A stretch of DNA of 64,000 bases from Acidobacteriaceae bacterium KBS 89 (GCA_000381605.1 KB906757.1:310001-374000), one strand, 5' to 3'; counted from the stretch's first letter, positions 55,261-63,615 are shown. Notes: generated by a model from the sequence alone, not told the origin. A program made the numbers and translations.

Positions 55261-55461
55261 AAGCAAGAAGACCGACCCACTGGGCCGTACGTCGAAGCGC
55301 TGGTGAACCCGTCCTAAGACGGCGGGACCCTGCCGTGGTTCTTTAGGCGTTCCTGACTGGAGGACTGCACACCGAACCATGTATACGAGCCAGGCCCCTG
55401 TTCAATGAATGTTGGTTCAACCAGCGTTGTTCGCGTACCTGCTTTGTAGGCCGGCTTTCTT
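55261..55461 (-). ncRNA. Probable 6S-like structured RNA
   Basis: About 200 nt between the TlpA-like and Lgt-like genes. Read leftward the ends pair: AAGAAAGCCG (55461-55452) with CGGTCTTCTT (55274-55265), GTACG with CGTAC, and CGCTGGTTGAACC (near 55420) with GGTTCACCAGCG (near 55300), separated by open internal loops, giving one long rod with an inner hairpin (ACGGC/GCCGT). Length and rod-with-bubble shape are those of 6S RNA, and zapA lies close by, as at many ssrS loci. A good promoter is placed at exactly the right distance. No sequence motif proves 6S identity. Confidence 0.45.
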
Positions 55462-55468
55462 AACTTGG

Positions 55469-55497
55469 ATGCTAAACGTGCCGGTGAGGATTGGCAA
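55469..55497 (-). promoter_or_regulatory. Promoter of the structured RNA
   Basis: Minus strand: TTGCCA (-35, 55497-55492), 17-base spacer, TAGCAT (-10, 55474-55469). Predicted start at A 55461, the first base of the RNA's closing stem. Confidence 0.5.
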
Positions 55498-55554
55498 GTT
55501 ACAGGCGGAGACGGCTTAGCTCATCTTGACGAGCCGTCAGGCTTGGGCGGAAAG

Positions 55555-56601
55555 CTAATTGCCAAGCTGGCTCGAGGGCACAGCGGAAGTAGCTTTGGCA
55601 CGGGCGATGAGTTTTTTCAACTTACCCTCTACATCAGAGCCGGAGCCGAGCATCTCGGCTGTGAGAATGCCATCGGAGTCGATGGTGAAATAGTGTGGAA
55701 TGGAGTCGATGCCAAAGAGAGTGCTGAGATGGTGGTCGGCATCGCGGTATTGGATCCAGGTCATCTCGTTTTTGTCGATGAAGTTCCTCCACTTGGTTTC
55801 GTCGGAGTCCCAGCTGACGCTGATGATGACGAGGGGCTGCCCGGCGAATTCTTTGGCGATCTTCTTTATGTGGGGAAGTTCTTCGTTGCAGGGGCCACAC
55901 CATGTAGCCCAGAAGTCGATGAGGACAACGCGACCACCCATGGCATCGAGGTTGAACTTCGAACCATCCAAGGCAGTGACGTTGAAGGCCGGAGCCATCT
56001 TATGTGTCGAGAGGGCGGGATTTTCAGCGAAATGCTGCGCCCGAAGGTAACTGGGGTCGTTCGGACTAACGCAGCTGAGGCAGGCCTTGAACTGGTTGCT
56101 GGCTGCGTCCATCTGACCGAGACGAGCGAGGACGAGGCCGTCCAGGTAGAAAGGCCTTGCGTGTTTAGGATCGGCAGCAATGGCCGATTTGAAGGCGGCG
56201 TCTGCGGCGTTCAAGAGATCAGTCTTGTTCTTGTCACCAGACTGGAGGTAGAGGGCATAGCCGCGGTCGCTTTCAGCTTGGGATTTTTCAAAGGGCGTAA
56301 TCGCCAGGGCACCTACTGCGGTGGCGGTAGCTGCTGCGTCCTTGTAGCTGCCGGACTTCAACTGGAGATCGAACAGTGCCTTGAGACATCCAGCATCTTT
56401 TCCTGCTGCGATCTTGTTCGCCTTCTTGTATGCCTCGATGGCAAAGAAGGTCTGACGCTCCTTCAGCATCTGCTTCGCCTCGGCGATGGCGGATAGGAAC
56501 TTAGGGTTGGATTTATAGTCCGATGTGTCTTGTGCGTGAAGGGTAGGCGAAAAGGCGAGGCTGCAGAAAAGAAAGATGGCAGGGAAAACCGAGAGACGCA
56601 T
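55555..56601 (-). CDS. TlpA-like thioredoxin-fold protein with TPR-like N-terminal half
   Basis: 348 residues from ATG 56601 (GGAG seven bases upstream; GTG 56604 also possible). Signal peptide MRLSVFPAIFLFCSLAF ending SPTLHAQ. Residues about 25-200 are helical repeats (FFAIEAYKKANKIAAG, DLLNAADAAFKSAIAADPKH, FYLDGLVLARLGQMDAASNQF). The C-terminal half is a redoxin/AhpC-TSA domain: APAFNVTALDGSKFNLD, DFWATWCGPCNEELP with the redox CGPC pair, VIISVSWDSDE, IDSIPHYFTIDSDG (cis-Pro). Probably a periplasmic thiol-disulphide oxidoreductase. Downstream of zapA, same direction. Confidence 0.88.
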   Translation of the reverse strand: MRLSVFPAIFLFCSLAFSPTLHAQDTSDYKSNPKFLSAIAEAKQMLKERQTFFAIEAYKKANKIAAGKDAGCLKALFDLQLKSGSYKDAAATATAVGALAITPFEKSQAESDRGYALYLQSGDKNKTDLLNAADAAFKSAIAADPKHARPFYLDGLVLARLGQMDAASNQFKACLSCVSPNDPSYLRAQHFAENPALSTHKMAPAFNVTALDGSKFNLDAMGGRVVLIDFWATWCGPCNEELPHIKKIAKEFAGQPLVIISVSWDSDETKWRNFIDKNEMTWIQYRDADHHLSTLFGIDSIPHYFTIDSDGILTAEMLGSGSDVEGKLKKLIARAKATSAVPSSQLGN

Positions 56602-56701
56602 CACAAGGCTCCGGAGCGATGATGGACAAGCGTGTCGATCATGGCAGGCTGGAGCGGGAAACTCAAGAAAAATCGTTAGTTATGCGTACATAAGAAAATA
56701 G

Positions 56702-57061
56702 CTAGCCGACCTTGCGGTCTTCGAGGACTTCGTCGAGCATGTGGGCGAGCGTGGTGGCGCGGGTGCGGGTGGAGTGTTGCGAGTTCTGGATGGTGCCGTT
56801 GAGGTTGTCGAAGCGCTGACGGGCGGTGCAGAGCTCGTCGGCGATGTTGAGTGCTGCGAGGACCGCGACGCGGAGGCTGTCGACGGTGTTGCCGAGAGCG
56901 GCGACGGCGCGCATCTTGGCGTCGACGATGGCCGCAAGACGCTCGATGTAGGCGGGGTCGGTGCCGCGAAGATTGTAGATCTGATCGTAGATGTCGACAG
57001 CGATGGACTGGCTTTGGGTGGGTTGAGCGGCGGCCTGGGGGGCTTCGAGGGTTTGGTCCAT
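56702..57061 (-). CDS. zapA: Cell division protein ZapA
   Basis: 119 residues from ATG 57061, just after AAGGAG. Typical ZapA: SIAVDIYDQIYNLRGTDPAYIERLAAIVDAKMRAVAA, LRVAVLAALNIADELCTARQ, then a C-terminal coiled coil. ZapA binds FtsZ and bundles its filaments at the septum. It follows pheT and a small coiled-coil gene, the same order (pheT near zapA) as in Bacillus, and is followed by the TlpA-like gene and probable 6S RNA. A slightly longer N-terminal Gln/Ala-rich stretch (EAPQAAAQPTQSQ) precedes the core. Confidence 0.9.
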   Translation of the reverse strand: MDQTLEAPQAAAQPTQSQSIAVDIYDQIYNLRGTDPAYIERLAAIVDAKMRAVAALGNTVDSLRVAVLAALNIADELCTARQRFDNLNGTIQNSQHSTRTRATTLAHMLDEVLEDRKVG

Positions 57062-57080
57062 CGTGTCTCCTTCGTTTTGG

Positions 57081-57350
57081 TTAGAGGAGTTCGTCCATCT
57101 GTTGGAGCATCTTTTCCACGCGTACGCGGACTGCGTCGCGCTCTTTGTTGAGGGTGTTGAGTTCGGTTTCGACGGCGCGTGCGTTGGCCTTGAACGAAGC
57201 AAGTTCTTCGCGGAGCGAGGCTACTTCGGCCTCGGCGGTGGCGCGGGCTTCGCGTTCTTTCTTGACGATTTCTACGGCACGTAGGACTTTTTGTTCGAGC
57301 GCCTGGAACTCGTCTGCGCTAATACCAGAGCTGATGGTCGATGTACTCAT
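57081..57350 (-). CDS. Small coiled-coil protein, possible ZapB-like partner of ZapA
   Basis: 89 residues from ATG 57350. After a short Ser/Thr-rich start almost the whole chain is heptad-repeat coiled coil (ALEQKVLRAVEIVKKERE, EAEVASLREELASFKAN, ETELNTLNKERDAVRVRVEK, ending MLQQMDELL). Twenty bases before zapA in the same direction, so probably co-transcribed. Its size and fold recall ZapB, which links ZapA to the chromosome-binding MatP, but sequence alone cannot prove this. Confidence 0.75.
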   Translation of the reverse strand: MSTSTISSGISADEFQALEQKVLRAVEIVKKEREARATAEAEVASLREELASFKANARAVETELNTLNKERDAVRVRVEKMLQQMDELL

Positions 57351-57500
57351 ATTTCTACGAGTATAGACGCCGCAAACGTGGATTTGCCTGAGGGAAACTG
57401 GGGTGGAATCTATCTGGATGCCGGGTTTTTGCGGGATTAAATGCAGGTGATGGTGGAGAGTGCGATTTTCAAGGGGTTTGTGTGTTTTGCGTGTGGTTTT

Positions 57501-57575
57501 TTGATGGTGAGTTTGTGGTGAGTTGATGGTGGATTGTGGTGAGTTCGTGGTTGTTGTTGTGGTGATGAAAAATGC
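57501..57575. repeat. Short degenerate GTGGTGAGTT tandem repeats
   Basis: Between pheT and the coiled-coil gene: GGTGAGTTTGTGGTGAGTT, then GATGGTGGATTGTGGTGAGTT and GTGGTTGTTGTTGTGGTGATG. Three copies of (G)TGGTGAGTT-like units with a diverged fourth. May be a replication-slippage product; no coding role seen. Confidence 0.5.
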
Positions 57576-57591
57576 GCCACGGTTTTCGAGT

Positions 57592-59823
57592 TTATTTTTC
57601 GCCGGCGCGGAGCGTGCCTCCAAGGCTGGTGAGGGCGGTGATGAGGGCGGAGGACCAGGTGGTGAGCTCGTCGTCGCGGAGGGTGCGGTCGTGGGATTGG
57701 AAGACCGTGCGGAGGAGGAGGGAGTAGACGCCGGGGTATTTTTTCGTGTCGCGCCAGACTTCGATCGGCTTCAGGCTTTGGAGTTCGGGGATGCCGAGGG
57801 CGTCGATGGCAGAGGAGATGGTGTGCCATTGGGTGGCGTCGGGAAAGACGAAGGAGAAGTCGCGTTCGACGGCCTGGAAGCGGGAGAGGTCGTGGGCGGT
57901 GACTTTCTTGAGCGGGAGTTCGTAGAGCTTCGCGAGGTCGAGTTGCGCGAGGAATATGGGCTGGCGGAGCTTGCGATGGGTGGCTTCGGCGGAGGCAAGC
58001 TCGCCGAAGTGGGCTATGGGTTCGTCGTTTACAAGCGCTGTCGCAGCCCGGCCAGGCTGCAGCCACGTAGGGGCTTCGGCTGCGAACGTGAGGGCCGATG
58101 GACCGCCGGGTGGAGTGAAGAGTGAGATCACTGATTCAATGGCGCCCTTGAGTTCGAAGAAAAGGGGGGATTGCGCGGTGTATCTCTCCGTTGTGGTGGG
58201 GTTGCCGGTGAGGCCGAGGGAGAGCTGGGGGGATTCGTGGACGTCGGAGATGAAGGTTCCGTCGGCGGGGACGGTGCCGGAGAAGATCTGGCCCTGTTCG
58301 AAGAGGCGGACGTTCTTTACGTCGCGGTTGAGGTTGTGGGCGAGCATGTTCAACATGCCGGGGACGAGAGAGGGACGGAGGAGGGAGGCTTCTTCGGAGA
58401 GAGGGTTCTCTATGGGGACGGTTTGATTCCCTTTTTGGATGAAGAGGTCAGCGTCGGTTTGCGAGGCGAAGGTGCTGGAGATGGATTCGCTGAAGCCGAG
58501 GGAGAGAAGGCGGGACCGGACGGCGGCTTCTTTTGCTGCGGTCGGATGGGCGATGACGGGCATCGCCGTGGGGAGCGTGTTGGCGAAGCGGTTGTAGCCG
58601 TAGACGCGGGCGACCTCTTCGATGAGGTCGATCTCGCGTTCGAGGTCGAGACGCCAGGATGGAAGTTTTACTTCGTAGGTATCAGCGGTCTTTGGCTTCA
58701 GTTCGCAGCCGAGGGCGGTGAGGTATTGCTGGACGATCTCTGAGTTGATGCCTTCGGGTGCGATGGTGGTGCCGAGGTGCCGTTGGACTTGTTGGACTGA
58801 GAGCTGGATGGGTGGGCGGTTTGCGGTCTTGGCTTCGATCTCTGGGATGACAACGTCGATCAATGAGCCTTCGGCCTGGCCTCCGTGTTGGAGGATGAGC
58901 TGGGAGACAAGGGCGTTGGCGATGGGGGCGGCGTTGAAGTCGGCGCCACGCTCGAAGCGGTGGGAGGCGTCGGTGTGGAGGCCGTGGCGGCGGGAGGAGC
59001 GGCGAACGCTGGCCTGGTCGAACCATGCGGCTTCGACGAGGATGTTTTTTGTGTCGGGAGTGATCATGGAGTCCCAGCCGCCCATGACTCCGGCGAGGCC
59101 GAGGGCTTTTTTCTCGTCGGCTACTACGAGATCGTCGGCTTCGAGGGTGCGGTCGGTGCCGTCGAGGAGCCTTAATTTTTCGCCTTTGTGGGCGAGGCGG
59201 ACGATGATGCCGCCTTCGAGCTTGTCGAGGTCGAAGGCGTGAGTGGGATGGCCCATGCCGAGGAGGACGAAGTTGCTGGCGTCGACGGCGTTGGAGATTT
59301 GCTTCTGGCCGAGGAGGTTGAAGTATTCGGCGATTTGGCCGGTGCTGGGGGCGATGGTGATGTTGCGGAGGACCTGGGCGGTGAAACGGCCGCAGAGGTT
59401 TTTTGCTTCGATGGTGACGGGGAAGGGATAGATGGACGCGGCTTCAGGCGTAAAGCGTGAGTTCTTCGTTCCGCTCAGGAGGGCAGCGGTATCAACGAGC
59501 GGCTTAAGGGCAAGGTTGCGGATGGTTGCGGCCTCGGCCGAAAAGCGTGGGGGGTTTGCGCCGCTCGAAATGTCGGCCGTGTCAAAGATCGGGTTGAGCG
59601 GGAGGTTGTAGATGGTGGCTGCTTCGCGGGCTATGCCGTAGTGGTTCATTGCGTCGACGCGGTTGGTGGTGATGTCCATCTCGAAGAGGTGGCCGTTGTT
59701 CGGGCCGAGGGAGTGGACGCCTTCGACGGCGATGCCGCGAAGGGTGAGGTCGTCGGCTAATTGCCGGTCATCGACTGGAAGGGTGGGCAGGTAGCGGCGG
59801 AGCCAGTTCGTAAGGATATTCAT
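57592..59823 (-). CDS. pheT: Phenylalanine-tRNA ligase beta subunit, short form with internal repeat
   Basis: 743 residues from ATG 59823. Joins phenylalanine to tRNA(Phe) with PheS. The N-terminus goes from VEGVHSLGPNNG straight to LFEMDITTNRVDAMNHYGIARE, so the EMAP/OB tRNA-binding domain (about 110 residues in E. coli) is absent. B3/B4 editing domain: NAVDASNFVLLGMGHPTHAFD, GLAGVMGGWDSMI; B5 and catalytic-like core: FERGADFNA, EEVARVYGYNRF, ENPLSEEASLLRPSLVPGML; C-terminal FDX-ACB domain: FQAVERDFSFVFPD. Residues 67-126 are two tandem 30-residue copies (EAATIYNLPL, EAATIRNLAL). pheS is not next to it; the gene upstream runs the other way. Confidence 0.93.
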   Translation of the reverse strand: MNILTNWLRRYLPTLPVDDRQLADDLTLRGIAVEGVHSLGPNNGHLFEMDITTNRVDAMNHYGIAREAATIYNLPLNPIFDTADISSGANPPRFSAEAATIRNLALKPLVDTAALLSGTKNSRFTPEAASIYPFPVTIEAKNLCGRFTAQVLRNITIAPSTGQIAEYFNLLGQKQISNAVDASNFVLLGMGHPTHAFDLDKLEGGIIVRLAHKGEKLRLLDGTDRTLEADDLVVADEKKALGLAGVMGGWDSMITPDTKNILVEAAWFDQASVRRSSRRHGLHTDASHRFERGADFNAAPIANALVSQLILQHGGQAEGSLIDVVIPEIEAKTANRPPIQLSVQQVQRHLGTTIAPEGINSEIVQQYLTALGCELKPKTADTYEVKLPSWRLDLEREIDLIEEVARVYGYNRFANTLPTAMPVIAHPTAAKEAAVRSRLLSLGFSESISSTFASQTDADLFIQKGNQTVPIENPLSEEASLLRPSLVPGMLNMLAHNLNRDVKNVRLFEQGQIFSGTVPADGTFISDVHESPQLSLGLTGNPTTTERYTAQSPLFFELKGAIESVISLFTPPGGPSALTFAAEAPTWLQPGRAATALVNDEPIAHFGELASAEATHRKLRQPIFLAQLDLAKLYELPLKKVTAHDLSRFQAVERDFSFVFPDATQWHTISSAIDALGIPELQSLKPIEVWRDTKKYPGVYSLLLRTVFQSHDRTLRDDELTTWSSALITALTSLGGTLRAGEK
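59446..59625 (-). repeat. In-frame tandem duplication within pheT
   Basis: Two 90-bp units coding residues 67-96 and 97-126, each starting EAATI and ending (P)RF-S/T-A/P with shared N-L-L-P, DTA and SG positions; a third EAASIY follows before the normal sequence resumes. About half of the residues are identical, so the duplication is not very recent. Confidence 0.7.
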
Positions 59824-59947
59824 GGGTTAGCTTCTTTAGTCTAACGGTTTCCGGTTTTTGTGAGGCGTCTGGAGACAAGGTGGGTGGCATGTTCTTTCGC
59901 TGGCCCAAGAGAAATTAAATTCTCCATTCTGACGGCTTTGGAGGACA

Positions 59948-60376
59948 ATGACGTGCATGAGTGGAACACCTCCACGCGCGTGGCCAGTCAACAAAATGGT
60001 GGTGTGGGCGATCTTCTGTTTCGGCTTTGCCATGATTCCGCTTGCTTTTGCCTGGATGGGCGATGACCTGGGAGAGACGACGAGCTGGCTGAGCGAGGTG
60101 ATCGAACGGGGAGATATCTATCTGATTTGCGTGGCACTGGTTGGGGACAGCGTTGGACGATTCGCCATGGTGGACAAGAAGAAGCTTATCGACGTAGTCG
60201 GATTGGGCTTCGCGATCGCGTTCACAATCATGATGTCGTTCGAGTTTGGGACGATCAGCTCGATGTTGCACGCAAACAGGCCCATTACTTCCGGAGTGGT
60301 GGTGATGCATAGCTGGGTCTACGTTGTGTCAGTGTTGATCCTCGGGTTGGGCGCTGTGATACGGACTGAGGACTAA
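59948..60376 (+). CDS. Small hypothetical membrane protein
   Basis: 142 residues from ATG 59948, close behind GGAGG. Four hydrophobic helices: VVWAIFCFGFAMIPLAFAWM, GDIYLICVALVGDSVG, VVGLGFAIAFTIMMSF and WVYVVSVLILGLGAVI. Polar loops between helices 1 and 2 are acidic (DDLGETTSWLSEVIERGD). No family recognised. Two bases before the next small gene, so the two are probably one unit. Confidence 0.6.
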   Translation: MTCMSGTPPRAWPVNKMVVWAIFCFGFAMIPLAFAWMGDDLGETTSWLSEVIERGDIYLICVALVGDSVGRFAMVDKKKLIDVVGLGFAIAFTIMMSFEFGTISSMLHANRPITSGVVVMHSWVYVVSVLILGLGAVIRTED

Positions 60377-60377
60377 T

Positions 60378-60641
60378 ATGCCGTGGATTGATTTCAGATC
60401 GGGCTTCGCGCTGGTGGGATCGTTGGCGGTCCTGGTGGGGTGTATCGTGACCCGGAGGAACAGTATGCGGGGTGAGGGTGGGCCGGAGGATCAAGGGGAG
60501 CCCGTAGCACCGGTGGGTCGTGGCCCTGACAATCCGGAGATAGTGAGTCCTGTTACGTACTCGATGGTTGTGCAGCACCCATTCAAGGCTATGAAGCAGT
60601 TGGTATTGAAGAATAGGACTCCACCTACGGGTGCTGCTTAA
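60378..60641 (+). CDS. Small hypothetical protein with one membrane helix
   Basis: 87 residues from ATG 60378, starting two bases after the stop of the preceding membrane-protein gene. One N-terminal transmembrane helix (FALVGSLAVLVGCIVT), then a polar, Gly/Pro/Glu-rich stretch. No recognised domain. Likely co-transcribed with the gene before it. Confidence 0.5.
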   Translation: MPWIDFRSGFALVGSLAVLVGCIVTRRNSMRGEGGPEDQGEPVAPVGRGPDNPEIVSPVTYSMVVQHPFKAMKQLVLKNRTPPTGAA

Positions 60642-60727
60642 GCAAAAAACTGTGCGAGCCTTTGCCGGCTTGCTTCTTGGTGAGATGGCCAGCGATGATG
60701 GCTGCTGGTTTGCGGAGGATTTTGCGG

Positions 60728-61648
60728 ATGCGACGAGTTCTGTTTGGTTTGGTGATGGTGGTTTTTTGCGGGGCGGGGTTTGGGCAGTCAACGGGATGGC
60801 CGGTTGGGCCGGGACATACCGTGTTGACGCTTTGGCCGAATGGCGCGCCGGGACCGAACACTACGAAGGGGCCCGAAGCGGACACCTCAACGGCGACTAG
60901 CGACAAGATTGCGGGGAGGCCGCTGGTGCGGCTTGGCAATGTGTCGGTGCCGACGCTGACGGTGTTTGCGCCGAAGGGGAAGAACACGGGCGCGGCGGTG
61001 GTGGTGTTTCCTGGAGGTGGGTACAACATTCTGGCGATCGACCTGGAGGGGACGGAGGTTTGTGACTGGCTGACGGCGCGGGGAATTACTTGTGTGATTT
61101 TGAAGTACAGAGTGCCGGGGACTGGGCCTTATCCGAAATCGGATGAGGCGTTGCAGGATGCGCAGAGGGCGGTGGGGATGGTGCGGGCGCATGCTGCGGA
61201 GTGGAAGATCGATCCGAAGCGGGTGGGTGTGTTGGGATTTTCCGCGGGTGGGCACCTGGCGGCGGCGGTGAGTACGCACTATGAGACGCGGCTGTATCCG
61301 AAGGTGGATGCGGCGGATGATTTGAGTTGCCGGCCGGACTTTGCGGTGGTGGTTTATCCGGGGTACCTGGCGCAGACGGACAAGGGCTTTGTGTTTACCG
61401 CGGATATTCCGGTGACGAAGGAGACGCCGCCGACGTTTCTGGTGCAGGCGGAGGATGATCCTGTGCATGTGGAGAATGCCACGGCTTATTTTCTGGCGCT
61501 GAAGGCTGCAGGGGTTCCGGCGGAGCTGCATCTGTATGCGAAGGGCGGGCATGGGTATGGGTTGCGGCGGACGCAGTTGCCGGTGACGGGTTGGCCGAAT
61601 CGGGTGGATGAGTGGCTGGCGACGATTGGAGTGGTTGGCGCGCCGTGA
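60728..61648 (+). CDS. Secreted alpha/beta-hydrolase (esterase/acetylesterase-like)
   Basis: 306 residues from ATG 60728, nine bases after GGAGG. Signal peptide MRRVLFGLVMVVFCGAGFG. The fold is alpha/beta hydrolase of the BD-FAE/lipase type: oxyanion-hole VVFPGGGYN, nucleophile elbow GVLGFSAGGHLAAA (GxSxG), Asp in FLVQAEDDPVHVENA and His in KGGHGYGLR. Family members (COG0657) de-acetylate xylan-type sugars or hydrolyse small esters. No transporter or glycanase is next to it, so the substrate is open. Confidence 0.87.
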   Translation: MRRVLFGLVMVVFCGAGFGQSTGWPVGPGHTVLTLWPNGAPGPNTTKGPEADTSTATSDKIAGRPLVRLGNVSVPTLTVFAPKGKNTGAAVVVFPGGGYNILAIDLEGTEVCDWLTARGITCVILKYRVPGTGPYPKSDEALQDAQRAVGMVRAHAAEWKIDPKRVGVLGFSAGGHLAAAVSTHYETRLYPKVDAADDLSCRPDFAVVVYPGYLAQTDKGFVFTADIPVTKETPPTFLVQAEDDPVHVENATAYFLALKAAGVPAELHLYAKGGHGYGLRRTQLPVTGWPNRVDEWLATIGVVGAP

Positions 61649-61782
61649 GATGGGTGTGAGCGTCTGAGATGAGTGTCGGAGTGACGCCTTTGATTTCTTT
61701 CCTGGTGAATTTTGCTGTGTGACGAACATTCTGCCGGTAGCTGCGTATTGCGGTAGGTGTTCCAATTTCAGGGAGGAAGTTC

Positions 61783-62271
61783 ATGAGTAAGCTTTTTGCT
61801 TTGCTGTTGATGGTGTCGGGTGCGTTTGTTTTTGCCGGTGCTCAGGCGGTTCAGGGGCTGGACACGATCAAGAGTCAGGAGGAGCTGACGCGTGCGGTGA
61901 CGGCGTTGGATGCTCAACTTTTCGATGCGTACAACACATGCAACCTGGAGAAGTTCAGCTCGTTGATTGCAGAGGATGTGGAGTTCTATCACGATAAGGG
62001 CGGGTTGATGGTTGGCGGAAAGGCGCTGACGGAGGCCATAAAAAATAACATCTGCGGGAAGGTGACGCGGGAGCTGGTTGTGGGGACGCTGGAGGTGCAC
62101 TCGATCCAGGGTTACGGGGCGGTGGAGATCGGTGTGCATCGTTTTAACCATCCATGGAAGCAGGACCATGGTGTGGTGGGAGAGGCGAAGTTTATTCATC
62201 TGTGGCAGTACAAAGACGGGGCGTGGAAGATTACGAGAGTGATCAGCTACGACCACGACGCGGCAAAGTAG
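61783..62271 (+). CDS. SnoaL/NTF2-like (DUF4440) exported protein
   Basis: 162 residues from ATG 61783, GGGAGG upstream. Signal peptide MSKLFALLLMVSGAFVFAG. NTF2-like cone fold: LTRAVTALDAQLFDAYNTCN, LIAEDVEFYHDKGGLMVGGK, GAVEIGVHRFN, FIHLWQYKDGAWKITRVISY. Proteins of this fold bind small ligands or act as ketosteroid-isomerase-like enzymes; here no catalytic residues can be pointed out. Monocistronic. Confidence 0.82.
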   Translation: MSKLFALLLMVSGAFVFAGAQAVQGLDTIKSQEELTRAVTALDAQLFDAYNTCNLEKFSSLIAEDVEFYHDKGGLMVGGKALTEAIKNNICGKVTRELVVGTLEVHSIQGYGAVEIGVHRFNHPWKQDHGVVGEAKFIHLWQYKDGAWKITRVISYDHDAAK

Positions 62272-62396
62272 CTGTTGGCCCGGACGCCGGCGAAAAGGAT
62301 GGGGGTGAGTTTCGGCGGGAGTTCGGGTATGCTCGTTGGGCGGAGGGTCCGCCGCGAATCCCTACTTTTCAATATGTGACTGAGAGGAACTGACTT

Positions 62397-62753
62397 ATGC
62401 TGCGCTTATTTCTGCACTGGATTCTGAATGCCGTGGCGCTGTTGCTGGTGTCGCATTTTGTGGAAGGGTTTATTGTCAGCAGCTTTGTGTCGGCGTTGAT
62501 TGCGGTGGTCGTGATCGGGCTGTTCAATGCGACGCTGGGATTGTTTCTGAAGATCATTACGCTGCCGCTGGGCATCCTGACGTTTGGGATATTTTTTCTG
62601 GTGGTGAATGCGGTGATTCTGTGGTTCTCGAGCAAGTTTGTGCCGGGATTCGCAGTGACGACGTTCACGGCGGCGTTTCTTGGCGCGCTGGCGCTGGCCG
62701 TGGTGCATATGCTGTTTGGTTTTTTTGGTGAAACGGTGAAGAGGCAGTCTTAG
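62397..62753 (+). CDS. Phage-holin-IV-like (PF04020) small membrane protein
   Basis: 118 residues, four transmembrane helices (LHWILNAVALLLVSHFV, SALIAVVVIGLFNATLGLF, LPLGILTFGIFFLVVNAVIL, AAFLGALALAVVHMLFGFF). Matches the 'mycobacterial 4TM phage holin, superfamily IV' family, including LKIITLPLGILTFGIF. Despite the name it is a common chromosomal protein of unknown role; no phage genes lie nearby. Confidence 0.85.
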   Translation: MLRLFLHWILNAVALLLVSHFVEGFIVSSFVSALIAVVVIGLFNATLGLFLKIITLPLGILTFGIFFLVVNAVILWFSSKFVPGFAVTTFTAAFLGALALAVVHMLFGFFGETVKRQS

Positions 62754-62853
62754 TTCGTGAGGAGGGACCCTTTCAGGCTGAGTTTCGTTTTAGATGGCCC
62801 TGATGTAGTTTGAGTTCCCAAGGTTCTTTGATCTGCGTCTTATGGGAGAGAGC

Positions 62854-63615
62854 ATGGCCGACTTTGTGAACCGTCCTTTCGTAGTTTTAGTCGTCACATT
62901 TTTTTTGCTCTGGTTCGTGGCGTGGATAGGTGGTCGGTTTGGTCTGCGGCAGGACGACTCGTCGGAGAGCGTGAGGCAGGACTTTGGTGTAATCCAGTCG
63001 GCGACGCTGACGTTGCTGGGTTTAATTATTGGCTTCACCTTTTCGATGGCGATTGGCCGCTATGACCAGCGCAAGTTGTATGAAGAGGCCGAGGCCAATG
63101 CGATCGGAACGGAGTATGTGCGTGCCGATCTGCTGCCGCCGGATGAAGCGTCGAAGGTGCGCGAGTTGCTGCGGAAGTACACGGACCTGCGGGTCCGCTT
63201 CTACGTAACGCGCGACCTAGACGAACTGAATCAGATTAATTTGCAGACGACTCAAACACAAAACCAGCTTTGGGCCGCGGTTTCGCAGACGGCGACCGAG
63301 CCTACGCCGATCCGGGCACTGGCCGTTGCAGGAATGAACGATGTGCTGAACTCGCAAGGGTACACGCAGGCAGCATGGTGGAACCGCATTCCGGTGGGAG
63401 CGTGGTGCTTGATGTTCGGGATTGCGGTGCTCGCCAATCTGCTGGTTGGGTATGGAGCGCACAAGGTGAGGGTGAAGCTGTTTATGATGTTTCCGCTGGC
63501 AGTAGCGATTTCGTTTTTTCTGATTGCCGATATCGACAGCCCGCGGCGTGGGGTGATCCGGGTGCGCCCGCAGAACATGGAGAGTCTGCAGGCGGGGTTC
63601 AATGCGCTGCAGTAA
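62854..63615 (+). CDS. DUF4239-like membrane protein
   Basis: 253 residues from ATG 62854 (GGGAG just upstream; ATG 62842 also in frame). Helix at the N-terminus (VVLVVTFFLLWFVAWIGG), a second after VIQSATLTLLGLIIGFTFSMAIGRYDQRK, then a helical soluble part (YEEAEANAIGTEYVRADLLP, LLRKYTDLRVRFYVT) and two C-terminal helices (AWCLMFGIAVLANLLVGY, FPLAVAISFFLIADI). The ARY(D/E)xR-like end of helix 2 and the domain order match DUF4239/bestrophin-like proteins; function unknown. Confidence 0.75.
   Translation: MADFVNRPFVVLVVTFFLLWFVAWIGGRFGLRQDDSSESVRQDFGVIQSATLTLLGLIIGFTFSMAIGRYDQRKLYEEAEANAIGTEYVRADLLPPDEASKVRELLRKYTDLRVRFYVTRDLDELNQINLQTTQTQNQLWAAVSQTATEPTPIRALAVAGMNDVLNSQGYTQAAWWNRIPVGAWCLMFGIAVLANLLVGYGAHKVRVKLFMMFPLAVAISFFLIADIDSPRRGVIRVRPQNMESLQAGFNALQ

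Noticed and set aside
55400..55440. GGTTCAAcc resembling a tRNA T-arm
   Set aside because: No acceptor, D or anticodon arms can be drawn; the bases pair within the larger 6S-like rod.
55465..56496. 343-codon rightward frame
   Set aside because: Antisense to the TlpA-like gene with WCGPC motif; no start signal.
62397..62753. Holin-like protein taken as a sign of prophage
   Set aside because: PF04020 proteins are ordinary chromosomal genes and no other phage gene is nearby.
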